Source of the DNA: an uncultured Bacteroidales bacterium
GTDB lineage: Bacteria; Bacteroidota; Bacteroidia; Bacteroidales; Muribaculaceae
Direction: 5' to 3'
DNA length: 32,101 bases
Assembly: GCA_900547755.1 (NCBI GenBank)
Contig: URIC01000025.1
Location: 1-32,101, forward strand
A program made the position numbers and the translations under genes. Positions 24,136 through 32,101 of this stretch are shown here, in pieces. A model generated the notes under the pieces. It searched no databases and had not been told where the DNA came from. It saw only the letters and a list, made by a program, of their open reading frames with translations. Position 1 is the first letter of the stretch. Each line of letters starts with the position of its first letter.

Positions 24136-26070
24136 TCATTTTACTTTCTTGAGTTCCTTTTCGAATACTTCCACCGGATACTTGTTCTGCAGCTCCTCGA
24201 CCCATGCGGCCTCCAGGGCGTTCTGGTAGTCGGCTGTGACCTGTGCCTTCACATCGTCTACCTCCTGGGGAGCGTCTATTACAGTGAGACCGGAGATGAA
24301 GTAAACGGGGAATTTGCTGTCGGCGTTGTCCACTGCCGGGCCACCGAACACCAGCGCGTCCACAAGTTGGTTGTCTCCTTTGGCCATGAGGATGCGGTCT
24401 GCGCGGACTTTGCCGGACAGCTCCTTGCGAATCTCCAGCACTGCCTCGGCGGGTGCCAGGGAGTCCAGGATGGCGCGGGCGCGGGTGGCTACAGAGTCAT
24501 CGGCTGCCTGTACCAGCACTCCTTTGGCGCGTGGAGCCTGCCATTTGTAGTCGGAGCGGTTATTCTCGAAGAAGGCCTTCAGACCCTCGGTATCCTTGGC
24601 GGCTTTGTCCCATACCTTCCGGTTGCTTATCTCGAACAGCAGCATACCGTCGCGATACTCGTTGATGAGGTTGCGGAAGTCTGTGTTGTGATTGGGGAGG
24701 TCCTTCAGATAATAGTCGTAGAGCTGGCGGGACTCGTATGTGTCGAAGCGCTTCTTCAGGTCACGCTGTCCGGTGGAGGGGAAGCTGACGTTGCGGTAGT
24801 GGCTCAGGTCCTCCAGGAAGTCGCCTACTGTGTATTTGCGGTCGGCGAAGCTCATGAACGGCTCTGCGGCCATGGAGGCAAAGTGTTCTCTGAACTCATG
24901 GGTGAGGCCGTTCTGCGCCACATACTCCATCATCTGCTTGCATACCTTGTCGTTTTTTTTGAGTTTGTACTGCTTGGCCAGCTTGTCGGAGAACTGCTTT
25001 GCCATGGCGCGGCCACGGGTGTCGGAACGATTCTGCATGGCCTGGCGGAGCATGGGTTCGGCATCCTTATAGGAGGGGACTCCCTTGGAGTCCATCTTCT
25101 TGACGATGTGGTATCCGAAGTCGGTGCGGAAAGGTTCGGAAATCTGGCCGTTCTGCAGGGAGAAGGCCACGGCGTCGAACTCGGGAACCATGCGGCCGGT
25201 GCCGAACCAGCCTACTGAGCCACCCTGGCGAGCGCTGCCCTTGTCGTCGGAGAACTTAGAGGCCAATGCCTCGAAACTTGCGCCAGGCTTGACGGCCTCG
25301 TCGTAGATGCTGTCCATCTGAGCCTTGATGGCCGCTTCCTGCTCGGGGGTGGCGTCTTTGGGCACGAACTTCAGGATGTGGGAGGCCAGCACCTGCCCGC
25401 GGGCCGGACGGCGGTTGCCACCTTTTATAATATGGTATCCGAAATCGGTCTCGACAATGTCGCTGTACTGGCCTTCGGGAGTATCGTAGACGGCTGTCTC
25501 GAACTCGTAGGGAGTCATGAATACGGTCATGTAGCCCATGCTGCCGCCGCGCTTGGCACTCCCTTTGTCATCGGAGAATCGCTCTGCCAGGTCAGCGAAA
25601 TCGGCGCCTCCTTTAAGCTCTGCGAGCAGGGAGTCGGCCACATGGTAGATGTCTTTGGGGGACTCGATGCCGCGCGGTTTGGCCAGCATTATATGGTTAG
25701 CCTGCACCTCCTGCTGCATGCGGTCGTAAGCCTCGTGCATCAGTTTGTAAACGTAAGTGGAGTCCACGGTGTAGGGGGCACGCAATTCCACCAGGTAGCC
25801 TGAATATTCGTTGCGGAAAGCCTGGGTGGTGTCTATGCCGGCTTCCAGGGCATCGGCCACTTTCATCTTGTAGAGCTTGAACATCTCGGCATACTCCTCG
25901 ATGGTCTGGGGCTGAAGCTGCTGGTTGGCGTTCTTGTGATAGAGGTACTCAAACTCGGAGCGGGGTATATCCCTGCCGGCGACCCTCATGACAACGGGGT
26001 CTTTCTTGGCCGCGAAAGTAGCGGCCACTGTTCCGGCCACGGCGAGCGTCAGAAGGATTTTCTTGTTCAT
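24136..26070 (-). CDS. Periplasmic peptidyl-prolyl isomerase with two parvulin domains
   Basis: 644 residues. A signal peptide (MNKKILLTLAVAGTVAATFAA) precedes a helical region with VAGRDIPRSEFEYLY (about 29-44), typical of SurA/PpiD-like proteins. Two parvulin domains follow, at about 121-217 and 226-328; each holds FSDDKGSA-x-x-GGS and TDFGYHI. A long C-terminal part (330-644) has no motif I recognise but is largely helical and charged. It probably folds outer-membrane proteins and lipoproteins, as SurA does. It starts 107 nt after guaB with a hairpin between, and I found no clear -7 box, so it may be read through from guaB. It resembles the PPIases at 11566 and 12927. Confidence 0.93.
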   Translation of the reverse strand: MNKKILLTLAVAGTVAATFAAKKDPVVMRVAGRDIPRSEFEYLYHKNANQQLQPQTIEEYAEMFKLYKMKVADALEAGIDTTQAFRNEYSGYLVELRAPYTVDSTYVYKLMHEAYDRMQQEVQANHIMLAKPRGIESPKDIYHVADSLLAELKGGADFADLAERFSDDKGSAKRGGSMGYMTVFMTPYEFETAVYDTPEGQYSDIVETDFGYHIIKGGNRRPARGQVLASHILKFVPKDATPEQEAAIKAQMDSIYDEAVKPGASFEALASKFSDDKGSARQGGSVGWFGTGRMVPEFDAVAFSLQNGQISEPFRTDFGYHIVKKMDSKGVPSYKDAEPMLRQAMQNRSDTRGRAMAKQFSDKLAKQYKLKKNDKVCKQMMEYVAQNGLTHEFREHFASMAAEPFMSFADRKYTVGDFLEDLSHYRNVSFPSTGQRDLKKRFDTYESRQLYDYYLKDLPNHNTDFRNLINEYRDGMLLFEISNRKVWDKAAKDTEGLKAFFENNRSDYKWQAPRAKGVLVQAADDSVATRARAILDSLAPAEAVLEIRKELSGKVRADRILMAKGDNQLVDALVFGGPAVDNADSKFPVYFISGLTVIDAPQEVDDVKAQVTADYQNALEAAWVEELQNKYPVEVFEKELKKVK

Positions 26071-26089
26071 GTCTGTAAGTTATAAGAAG

Positions 26090-26122
26090 AGCGTGAGGTA
26101 TCCTTATGGGATAGCTCACGCT
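26090..26122 (-). terminator. Hairpin between guaB and the PPIase gene
   Basis: AGCGTGAG (26090-26097) pairs with CTCACGCT (26115-26122), and inside it TATCC pairs with GGATA, giving 13 bp with one G-G mismatch. It lies 56 nt after the guaB stop and is followed on the minus strand by CTTCTTATAA. It is a partial terminator or a processing site; complete termination would leave the PPIase gene without a recognisable promoter. A smaller hairpin (CGGATA/TATCCG, 26141-26157) lies between it and guaB. Confidence 0.5.
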
Positions 26123-26177
26123 TATGTAACGTGGAGCGGCCGGATAAATTATATCCGCGACTCAAAAAAATTGCCTC

Positions 26178-27650
26178 TCAGGAGCGGGAATAGTTGGGTG
26201 CCTCGCTGGTGATGGCCACATCGTGCGGGTGGCTTTCCAGCACACCGGCGGCGGTGATGCGTGTGAAGGAGGCGTGGTGCAGGGCCTCTATGTCCTTGGC
26301 TCCGCAGTAGCCCATGCCGCTGCGCAGGCCGCCGAGCATCTGATATACGACCTCATACAGGCTGCCCTTATAAGGCACGCGGGCGGCTATGCCCTCGGGT
26401 ACGAGTTTCTTGGCGTCGGTCTCGTTGCCCTGGAAATAGCGGTCTTTGCTTCCCTTTTCCATGGCCTCCAGAGAGCCCATGCCACGGTAGGATTTGAACT
26501 TGCGTCCGTTGAAGATAATCGTGTCGCCGGGGCTTTCCTCCACTCCGGCCAGCATGCCGCCCAGCATCACGCTGTGGCCGCCGGCCGCCAATGCCTTCAC
26601 TATGTCGCCGCTGTAGCGGATACCTCCGTCGGCTATCAGTGGCACACCGGTGCCCTCCAGGGCCTTGGCCACGTCGTAGATGGCGGAGAGCTGGGGCACA
26701 CCCACGCCTGCCACCACACGGGTGGTGCAGATGGAGCCGGGGCCGATACCTACCTTTACGCCGTCAGCGCCATTGTCCGCCAGATAACGGGCGGCGTCGC
26801 CGGTGGCGATATTGCCGACAACTATGTCAATGTCAGGGAACGCGGACTTAGCGGCTTTAAGCACTCCGATTACACCGGCGCTGTGGCCGTGGGCCGTGTC
26901 TATGACCAGTGCGTCCACACCGGCCTTGACGAGAGCCTCGGCGCGCTGCATTGAGTCCGGGGTAACGCCTATGCCTGCCGCCACGCGCAGACGACCCAGC
27001 CTGTCCTTGCAAGCAAAGGGTTTGTCCTTGGCTTTTGTTATATCTTTGTATGTGACGAGGCCGATGAGCTTGCCCTCGGCGTTCACCACGGGGAGTTTCT
27101 CTATCTTGTGGCGCTGCAGTATGTCGGCGGCCTCCTCAAGGTTGGCGCTCTGGGTAGTGGTGATTATATTCTCGGAGGTCATCACCTCGTCTATGGGACG
27201 GTTGAGGTCGCGCTCGAAGCGCAGGTCGCGGTTGGTGACTATGCCTTTGAGCATACCGTCGGTGTCCACCACGGGAATGCCGCCGATGTGGTATTCGTGC
27301 ATCATGGCCAGGGCGTCGGACACTGTGGCGCCGCAGCGTATGGTCACGGGGTCGTAAATCATACCGTTCTCGGCACGCTTCACCGCGTGTACCTGACGGG
27401 CCTGCTCCTCGATCGACATATTCTTGTGTATGACGCCGATACCGCCCTCGCGGGCTATGGCTATGGCCAGCTGGCTCTCTGTGACGGTGTCCATGGCGGC
27501 GGAGACTATGGGCACGTTCAGGGCTATGCGGCGTGAGAAACGACTGGAAAGATTCACTTCGCGGGGAAGAACTTCCGAATACGCGGGAATAAGAAGGACA
27601 TCATCGAATGTGAGGCCCTCCATCTTTACTCTATCAGCAATAAACGACAT
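26178..27650 (-). CDS. guaB: Inosine-5'-monophosphate dehydrogenase
   Basis: Oxidises IMP to XMP with NAD+, the first step from IMP to GMP, in the cytoplasm. The 490 residues are the usual length. The catalytic barrel starts with EGLTFDDVLL; two CBS domains (about 98-150 and 157-208) are inserted between AAMDTVTES and the loop; GIGPGSICTTR holds the catalytic cysteine C308; VVAGVGVPQ and the flap YRGMGSLEAM follow. CBS domains bind nucleotides and set activity. It lies downstream of recQ with its own promoter and is complete. Confidence 0.98.
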   Translation of the reverse strand: MSFIADRVKMEGLTFDDVLLIPAYSEVLPREVNLSSRFSRRIALNVPIVSAAMDTVTESQLAIAIAREGGIGVIHKNMSIEEQARQVHAVKRAENGMIYDPVTIRCGATVSDALAMMHEYHIGGIPVVDTDGMLKGIVTNRDLRFERDLNRPIDEVMTSENIITTTQSANLEEAADILQRHKIEKLPVVNAEGKLIGLVTYKDITKAKDKPFACKDRLGRLRVAAGIGVTPDSMQRAEALVKAGVDALVIDTAHGHSAGVIGVLKAAKSAFPDIDIVVGNIATGDAARYLADNGADGVKVGIGPGSICTTRVVAGVGVPQLSAIYDVAKALEGTGVPLIADGGIRYSGDIVKALAAGGHSVMLGGMLAGVEESPGDTIIFNGRKFKSYRGMGSLEAMEKGSKDRYFQGNETDAKKLVPEGIAARVPYKGSLYEVVYQMLGGLRSGMGYCGAKDIEALHHASFTRITAAGVLESHPHDVAITSEAPNYSRS

Positions 27651-27675
27651 AGGAATTTTGGGGATTTATTGCGTG

Positions 27676-27707
27676 CAAAATTACTAAATAATTCCGAGAC
27701 CCGCAAA
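27676..27707 (-). promoter_or_regulatory. Promoter of guaB
   Basis: Minus strand: TTTG (27707-27704), 20 nt, TAATTTTG (27683-27676). The transcript should begin near 27669, giving a leader of about 19 nt. Confidence 0.75.
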
Positions 27708-27747
27708 TCCTTTTTTCGCCGGCAATCCAAGAAACCGCATAAAACGA

Positions 27748-27779
27748 TTCTGTGCCGGACATCTCTGCCCGGTACAGGA
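27748..27779 (-). terminator. Hairpin after recQ
   Basis: CTGTGCCGG and CCGGTACAG (with one G-T wobble) pair across an 8-nt loop, extended by two more pairs at the base. It starts 25 nt after the recQ stop and is followed on the minus strand by ATCGTTTTATG, so it is a plausible terminator with a weak T run. Confidence 0.5.
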
Positions 27780-27804
27780 ACAATCAGGTTTGCGGACAAG
27801 CGGG

Positions 27805-30021
27805 TCAGTTGCCCATCTCGGAAAGGAATTTTATGCGCATGAGGCGTATCTCCTCGTCGGTGTAGTCGCCGTCGAACTCCTCTATGGCCGCCTCTATGTC
27901 ATCTTCTTCCGACTCGGCGAACCAATCGGTCAGTTCCTCCTGGTGGTCTTCGTCTATCATCTCATCGATGTAGTAGTCCAGGTTGAGATGGGTTCCGGCA
28001 TCCACTATAGCTTCGATTTCGTCCAGCAGCTCGCTCATTTCCAGTCCCTTGCTTTCCGCCAGTTCCTCCAGGTCTATCTTGCGGTCGATGCCCTGGATTA
28101 TGGCGATTTTCATCTTGCTCTTGTTGGGCATGGTGCGCACACGCATGTCTGTGGGGCGTTCTATCTCGTTCTCCTCCACATAGCGCTTTATGACCTCCAG
28201 GAATCTGGCGCCGAACTTGCGGGCCTTTCCGGCGCCTACGCCGGGTATGGTCTGCAGCTCTTCCATCGTTATGGGATATGTGGTGGCCATGGCTTCGAGG
28301 CTGGGGTCCTGGAAAATTACGTAGGGGGGCAGCTTGCGTATGCGTCCTTCCTGCTTGCGCAGGTCTTTCAGAATCGAATACAGGTTCTCGTCGGCGGCGC
28401 AGCCGTGCATGGATTCCTCTATGTTTTCACATTCCGAGAAGTCATTGTCCTCGGTAATCTTGAAGCTGACGGGGTGTTTCAGGTACTCGTGTCCGGCTTC
28501 GGTGACGCGCAGTATGCCGTAGCTCTCCACGTCGCGTTCCATCAACTCGGCTATCTGCGCCTGACGCAGCAGGGAGTGCAGGAATTTTTCGTCGCGGTCC
28601 CTGACGCAGCCGAACATCTCCAGTTCCTGATGTCCCCGGGACTTCACCTCGTCGGTACAGCGCCCTATCATCAGGGTCACTATATATTCGGCTTTGAACT
28701 TCTCGCCGGCGGCGAGCACGGTCTCCAGGGCCGCTATAAGCTCTTCTTTAGCCTCTATTCTGGCTTTGGGGTGCAGACAGTTGTCGCATTTGCCGCAGTT
28801 CTCTTCCGTGTACTCTTCTCCGAAATAATGCAGCAGCATACGGCGGCGGCATACGGATGCCTCGGCGTAGGCTGCGGTCTCCTGAAGAAGCTGTTTGCCG
28901 ATTTCCTGTTCGCCGGCAGGTTTGCCCTGCATCAGTTTCTCCATCTTCTGTAGGTCCTTGCGGGTATAGAAGCAGATACAGTTGCCGCTGCCTCCGTCGC
29001 GGCCGGCGCGGCCGGTCTCCTGGTAATAACCTTCCAGGCTCTTGGGTATGTCGTAGTGCATCACGAAGCGGACGTCGGGCTTGTCTATGCCCATGCCGAA
29101 AGCTATGGTGGCCACAATCACATCCACCTTTTCAAGCAGGAAAGCGTCCTGGTTGGCGGTGCGGGTGGCGCTGTCCATGCCGGCGTGGTAGGGCAGCACA
29201 CGGATTTCGTTCACACGCAGGGTCTCGGCCAGCTCCTCCACCCTCTTGCGGCTCAGACAGTATATTATGCCGCTTTCGCCCGGGTGATTCTTGATGTATC
29301 GGATAATGTCGCGGTCTATCTCGGCGGTCTTGGGACGCACCTCATAATAAAGGTTCGCGCGATTGAAGCTGGACTTGTATACGTCGGCGTCGGTCATGCC
29401 CAGATTTTTTTGGATGTCATGCTGCACCTTGGGGGTGGCGGTGGCTGTGAGGGCAATTACCGGGCGGTTGGAAATCTCATTTATAAGCGGACGAATCTTG
29501 CGGTATTCAGGACGGAAATCGTGTCCCCATTCGGAGATGCAGTGGGCCTCGTCCACTGCATAGAAGCTGATGGGGACGGTGCGCAGGAACATGATGTTCT
29601 CCTCCTTGGTAAGGCTTTCGGGAGCTACATACAGGAGTTTGGTGCGGCCTGAGCGCACGTCGTTCTTGACCTCCTCTATGGCGGCTTTGGTGAGGGAGGA
29701 GTTCAGGAAATGGGCAATGCCGTCGTCGTTGCAGAACTGGCGCATGGCGTCCACCTGATTCTTCATGAGGGCTATAAGCGGGGATATGACAATGGCTGTA
29801 CCCTCCATAAGCAGCGCGGGAAGCTGATAGCATAGGCTCTTGCCTCCGCCCGTTGGCATAAGTACAAACACATCGTGCCCGTTCAGGAGGTTCAGGATTA
29901 TGTCTTCCTGATTGCCCTTGAAGTTCTCGAAACCGAAGAAATGCTTGAGCGCCTGCTTCAGGGTGGCGGATGATATGTCCGCTGTCGAAGGCTCTGTGGC
30001 GTAGTTGTTGTCCGTCTTCAT
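27805..30021 (-). CDS. recQ: ATP-dependent DNA helicase RecQ
   Basis: Unwinds DNA 3' to 5' in repair and recombination. 738 residues: Walker A MPTGGGKS (55-62, K61), DEAH box (157-160) running into the aromatic-rich loop CISEWGHDFRPEYR, the helicase C-terminal half with QETGRAGRDG, a zinc-binding RQC region with CRRR then CGKCDNC, and an HRDC domain at about 554-620. The last 118 residues are an extra acidic region with DEEDDIEAAIEE-like stretches, which looks like the winged helix-type C-terminal extension common in Bacteroidetes RecQ. It is longer than E. coli RecQ (609) because of this extension. The gene diverges from yicC. Confidence 0.97.
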   Translation of the reverse strand: MKTDNNYATEPSTADISSATLKQALKHFFGFENFKGNQEDIILNLLNGHDVFVLMPTGGGKSLCYQLPALLMEGTAIVISPLIALMKNQVDAMRQFCNDDGIAHFLNSSLTKAAIEEVKNDVRSGRTKLLYVAPESLTKEENIMFLRTVPISFYAVDEAHCISEWGHDFRPEYRKIRPLINEISNRPVIALTATATPKVQHDIQKNLGMTDADVYKSSFNRANLYYEVRPKTAEIDRDIIRYIKNHPGESGIIYCLSRKRVEELAETLRVNEIRVLPYHAGMDSATRTANQDAFLLEKVDVIVATIAFGMGIDKPDVRFVMHYDIPKSLEGYYQETGRAGRDGGSGNCICFYTRKDLQKMEKLMQGKPAGEQEIGKQLLQETAAYAEASVCRRRMLLHYFGEEYTEENCGKCDNCLHPKARIEAKEELIAALETVLAAGEKFKAEYIVTLMIGRCTDEVKSRGHQELEMFGCVRDRDEKFLHSLLRQAQIAELMERDVESYGILRVTEAGHEYLKHPVSFKITEDNDFSECENIEESMHGCAADENLYSILKDLRKQEGRIRKLPPYVIFQDPSLEAMATTYPITMEELQTIPGVGAGKARKFGARFLEVIKRYVEENEIERPTDMRVRTMPNKSKMKIAIIQGIDRKIDLEELAESKGLEMSELLDEIEAIVDAGTHLNLDYYIDEMIDEDHQEELTDWFAESEEDDIEAAIEEFDGDYTDEEIRLMRIKFLSEMGN

Positions 30022-30054
30022 GATTAGGTTTTTGAGAGAGGTATTTAGTGTTTA

Positions 30055-30085
30055 CAAAGTTATATAAAAAAAATGAATCAAACAA
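30055..30085 (-). promoter_or_regulatory. Promoter of recQ
   Basis: Minus strand: TTG (30085-30083), 20 nt, TAACTTTG (30062-30055). The transcript should begin near 30048, about 27 nt before the ATG at 30021. It stands back to back with the yicC promoter. Confidence 0.7.
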
Positions 30086-30200
30086 CTTCTTGATGCGAAA
30101 AAACTTATCGGGCGGGGTCGACCGGCGAATCGCATTTGCCCTTGGACTTCGCATTTCGCACTTTTTGGAGGCTGCGGTGGGAGGTTTCGTTATTTTTCAT

Positions 30201-30208
30201 TAATTTTG
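30201..30208 (+). promoter_or_regulatory. -7 box of the yicC-gmk-nadD promoter
   Basis: TAATTTTG followed by CAGA matches TAnnTTTG. No TTG lies at 19-21 nt upstream, so the -33 half is missing or degenerate. The predicted start near 30215 lies 13 nt before a TTG codon at 30228 and 19 nt before the ATG at 30234. Confidence 0.55.
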
Positions 30209-30233
30209 CAGACTGAAAAATATCCCATTGACA

Positions 30234-31106
30234 ATGATATACTCAATGACCGGCTTCGGAAAGGGAGTCGCGTCTTCAGAAGACAAGAAATTTACAGTCG
30301 AGATAAAGTCTCTTAACGGCAAACAGATGGACCTGTTCATGCGTGTGCCCGCCGCGTATCGCGAGAGCGAGCTGCCTATGCGTGCGGCGATTGCCGAGTC
30401 CCTGTGCAGGGGCAAGGTGGAAGCCACCGTCACTGTCGAGAATATCACGGCCCAGGCCAATACCTCTATTAATGTGGAGGTGGTGGAGAAATACAAAGAG
30501 CAGATAATGGATATGGCCGGCCGTCTCCAGATAGCATGGCCCTCTGATTGGTATGCCACCCTGTTGCGGCTGCCGGATGCCTTGCGCACGGAACCTATAG
30601 AGGTGACCGAACAGGACACCGAGGCCATGAACAGGGCTGTGACGCTCGCCCTGGAAGGAATAAATGAGTTCCGCGCCCAGGAGGGCGCCAAACTCTCTGT
30701 TTTCTTCGAGAAGAAACTCGAGGCCATCGGCAATCTTCTGGAGGAGGTGACACCCTTCGAGCAGGCACGGGTGCGGAATATCCGCGAGCGCCTGACAAGT
30801 GAGCTTGAGAAACTGCGTAGCGTGGATTACGACAAGGGACGCCTGGAGCAGGAAATGATTTTCTACATAGAGAAACTCGATGTCACCGAAGAGAAGACAC
30901 GTCTGCGCGCCCATCTGGGCTATTTCGCCGAAACCATGCGGACTCCCGGCGCCCAGGGCAAGAAGCTCGGCTTCATAGCCCAGGAGATGGGACGCGAGAT
31001 AAACACACTCGGCTCCAAGAGCAACGACGCCGATATGCAGCGCATCGTAGTGCGCATGAAGGATGAGCTGGAGCAAATCAAGGAACAGGTCCTAAATGTA
31101 CTATGA
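30234..31106 (+). CDS. yicC: YicC/YloC family endoribonuclease-like protein
   Basis: 290 residues from the ATG at 30234. The hallmark start MIYSMTGFGKG is at the N-terminus (family: M-x-x-SMTGFG), which rules out the TTG at 30228. The body has the two-domain form: N-terminal domain with SLNGKQMDLFMRVP, then helical parts, ending LGFIAQEMGREINTLGSKSNDADMQRIVVRMKDELEQIKEQVLNV, the conserved C-terminus of the family. E. coli YicC is described as an RNase that acts on small RNAs; a role here is inferred from family. The gmk frame overlaps its end by a few bases, so yicC-gmk-nadD forms one operon, common in Bacteroidetes. Confidence 0.94.
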   Translation: MIYSMTGFGKGVASSEDKKFTVEIKSLNGKQMDLFMRVPAAYRESELPMRAAIAESLCRGKVEATVTVENITAQANTSINVEVVEKYKEQIMDMAGRLQIAWPSDWYATLLRLPDALRTEPIEVTEQDTEAMNRAVTLALEGINEFRAQEGAKLSVFFEKKLEAIGNLLEEVTPFEQARVRNIRERLTSELEKLRSVDYDKGRLEQEMIFYIEKLDVTEEKTRLRAHLGYFAETMRTPGAQGKKLGFIAQEMGREINTLGSKSNDADMQRIVVRMKDELEQIKEQVLNVL

Positions 31107-31107
31107 T

Positions 31108-31680
31108 ATGGCGGATACCGGAAAAATAATTATAGTCTCGGCTCCCAGCGGTACGGGCAAAAGCACGATTATAAGCCGTATAATCGACGACCCGAAGCTC
31201 GCCTTGGGCTTTTCAGTCTCCTGCACCAGCCGCGCTCCCCGCACCGGCGAGACCGATGGCAAGGACTACTACTTTGTCAGTCCTGAGGAATTTGCCCGCC
31301 GTGTCGGGGATGACAGGTTCATCGAATGGGAAGAGGTGTATCCTGGCACCTGTTACGGCACTCTCGCCTCTGAGGTGGAGCGTGTCACCGGTCAGGGCCG
31401 GAATCTGATTTTGGACATCGATGTGAAAGGGGCGCTGAACGTGAAGGAACGCTATGGCGACAGGGCCATGTCTGTATTCATAATGCCTCCGAGTTTGGAG
31501 GTGTTGGGCCGGCGTCTGCGTTCTCGCGCCACAGACAGCGAGGATGCCATACGTACCCGTCTGGCCAAAGCCGGGCAGGAGATGGAGTTCGCTCCCCGTT
31601 TCGACAAGATTGTGGTCAACGACTCGCTGGACAAGGCCGTGGATGCTCTGCGCGACACCATAGCCGACTTTGTGAGCTGA
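31108..31680 (+). CDS. gmk: Guanylate kinase
   Basis: Phosphorylates GMP to GDP with ATP in the cytoplasm, following the IMP dehydrogenase step encoded at 26178. The P-loop SAPSGTGKST is at residues 10-19 from the ATG at 31108 (MADTGKIII); the in-frame ATG at 31096 would add four residues (MYYD) and overlap yicC by 11 nt. The GMP-binding SCTSRAPRTGETDGKDYYFV and the ILDIDVKGALNVK segment are conserved, and the lid and the final NDSLDKAVDAL are normal. Length 190 fits the family. The TGA of gmk is 1 nt before the nadD ATG. Confidence 0.96.
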   Translation: MADTGKIIIVSAPSGTGKSTIISRIIDDPKLALGFSVSCTSRAPRTGETDGKDYYFVSPEEFARRVGDDRFIEWEEVYPGTCYGTLASEVERVTGQGRNLILDIDVKGALNVKERYGDRAMSVFIMPPSLEVLGRRLRSRATDSEDAIRTRLAKAGQEMEFAPRFDKIVVNDSLDKAVDALRDTIADFVS

Positions 31681-31681
31681 C

Positions 31682-32101
31682 ATGGAAATTGCCGTTTACT
31701 CCGGAAGTTTCGACCCGCTACACACCGGTCATGCCTGTCTGGCCTCATGGACAGCACAGTTCTGTGCCTTTGTGGACGAGGTCTGGCTTCTGGTCTCGCC
31801 CCGCAACCCGTTGAAACCGCAGGGCACCGAAGCCTCGGAAGAAGACCGCCTGGCTATGGCGACTCTTGTGGCCGACACACTGCCGGGAGTGCGTGTCAGC
31901 GACTTTGAGTTTTCGCTGCCACGCCCCTCGTACACGCATCTTACGCTTCGGAGACTCTCCGAGGCTTATCCGCAGCACCGGTTCCGCCTGCTGATAGGAA
32001 GTGACAATTGGCTGATTTTCGACCGTTGGAAGAACTATGGGCAGATAATCCGGGACTTCGGGGTACTCATCTATCAGCGCCCCGGTTATCCGGTGGAGGC
32101 A
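31682..32101 (+). CDS. nadD: Nicotinate-nucleotide adenylyltransferase, cut by the window edge
   Basis: Adenylates nicotinate mononucleotide in NAD synthesis. Only the first 140 residues are in the window; the frame is still open at base 32101. The N-terminal nucleotidyltransferase motif is SGSFDPLHTGH (residues 7-17), followed by VWLLVSPRNPLKP and later LLIGSDNWLIFDRWKN, all typical of NadD. The ATG at 31682 is 1 nt after the gmk stop. It is the third gene of the yicC-gmk-nadD operon. Confidence 0.94.
   Translation, partial: MEIAVYSGSFDPLHTGHACLASWTAQFCAFVDEVWLLVSPRNPLKPQGTEASEEDRLAMATLVADTLPGVRVSDFEFSLPRPSYTHLTLRRLSEAYPQHRFRLLIGSDNWLIFDRWKNYGQIIRDFGVLIYQRPGYPVEA

Noticed and set aside
1..32101. 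CRISPR arrays, tRNA or rRNA genes, insertion sequences and prophage genes
   Set aside because: No regularly spaced repeats, RNA gene sequences, transposase motifs or phage proteins were seen.

Overview
The window looks like a chromosomal segment of a Bacteroidales bacterium; a Muribaculaceae-like genome is my best guess. The reasons are the -33/-7 promoters of Bacteroidetes type (TTG, 20 nt, TAnnTTTG) in front of several genes, a protein with a type IX secretion C-terminal sorting domain, a dipeptidyl-peptidase III of the Bacteroides form, a long MalQ with two starch-binding domains, and gene neighbourhoods familiar from that order (dxr-rseP, pyrB-flavin reductase, yicC-gmk-nadD, SurA/OstA/mutL). 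Base composition is moderately GC-rich and coding density is high. I see no rRNA, tRNA, CRISPR array, insertion sequence or prophage gene.

Layout. 1-320 is intergenic and ends in a good promoter. 321-7610 (+) carries a catalytically degenerate LytM/M23 protein, dxr (isoprenoid synthesis), rseP (site-2 protease), an RlmI-like rRNA methyltransferase, a secreted M49 peptidase and a small AlkD-like HEAT protein. 7620-13841 (-) is a tight operon: lipoprotein of the PPIase/SurA neighbourhood, SurA-like PPIase, OstA/LptA-like LPS-transport protein, mutL. 14033-19384 (-) holds a YwqE/CpsB-type phosphatase, a phosphohexomutase and malQ, a glycan/maltodextrin group. 19540-21252 (-) holds a flavin reductase and an unusual pyrB. 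21452-23849 (-) is a T9SS cargo gene whose signal peptide is in another reading frame. 24136-30021 (-) is a double-parvulin PPIase, guaB and recQ. 30234-32101 (+) is yicC, gmk and a nadD cut by the window edge.

How the genes fit together. Much of the window is envelope biogenesis: RseP, three periplasmic folding-type proteins, OstA and the LytM protein serve the outer membrane, and the T9SS protein is its cargo. The rest is housekeeping: isoprenoid, pyrimidine, purine and NAD synthesis, mismatch repair and RecQ helicase, and starch-breakdown sugar handling.

The most interesting points are: (1) the signal peptide of the T9SS protein is out of frame by two bases at a GT repeat lying inside a perfect 9-bp inverted repeat, with a perfect promoter upstream showing that the ATG is real; (2) PyrB is fused to a PyrI-type zinc ribbon without the nucleotide-binding domain of PyrI; (3) all three endonuclease motifs of MutL are degenerate; (4) a perfect 40-bp palindrome lies after the PPIase gene. 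I found no clearly new multi-gene system.
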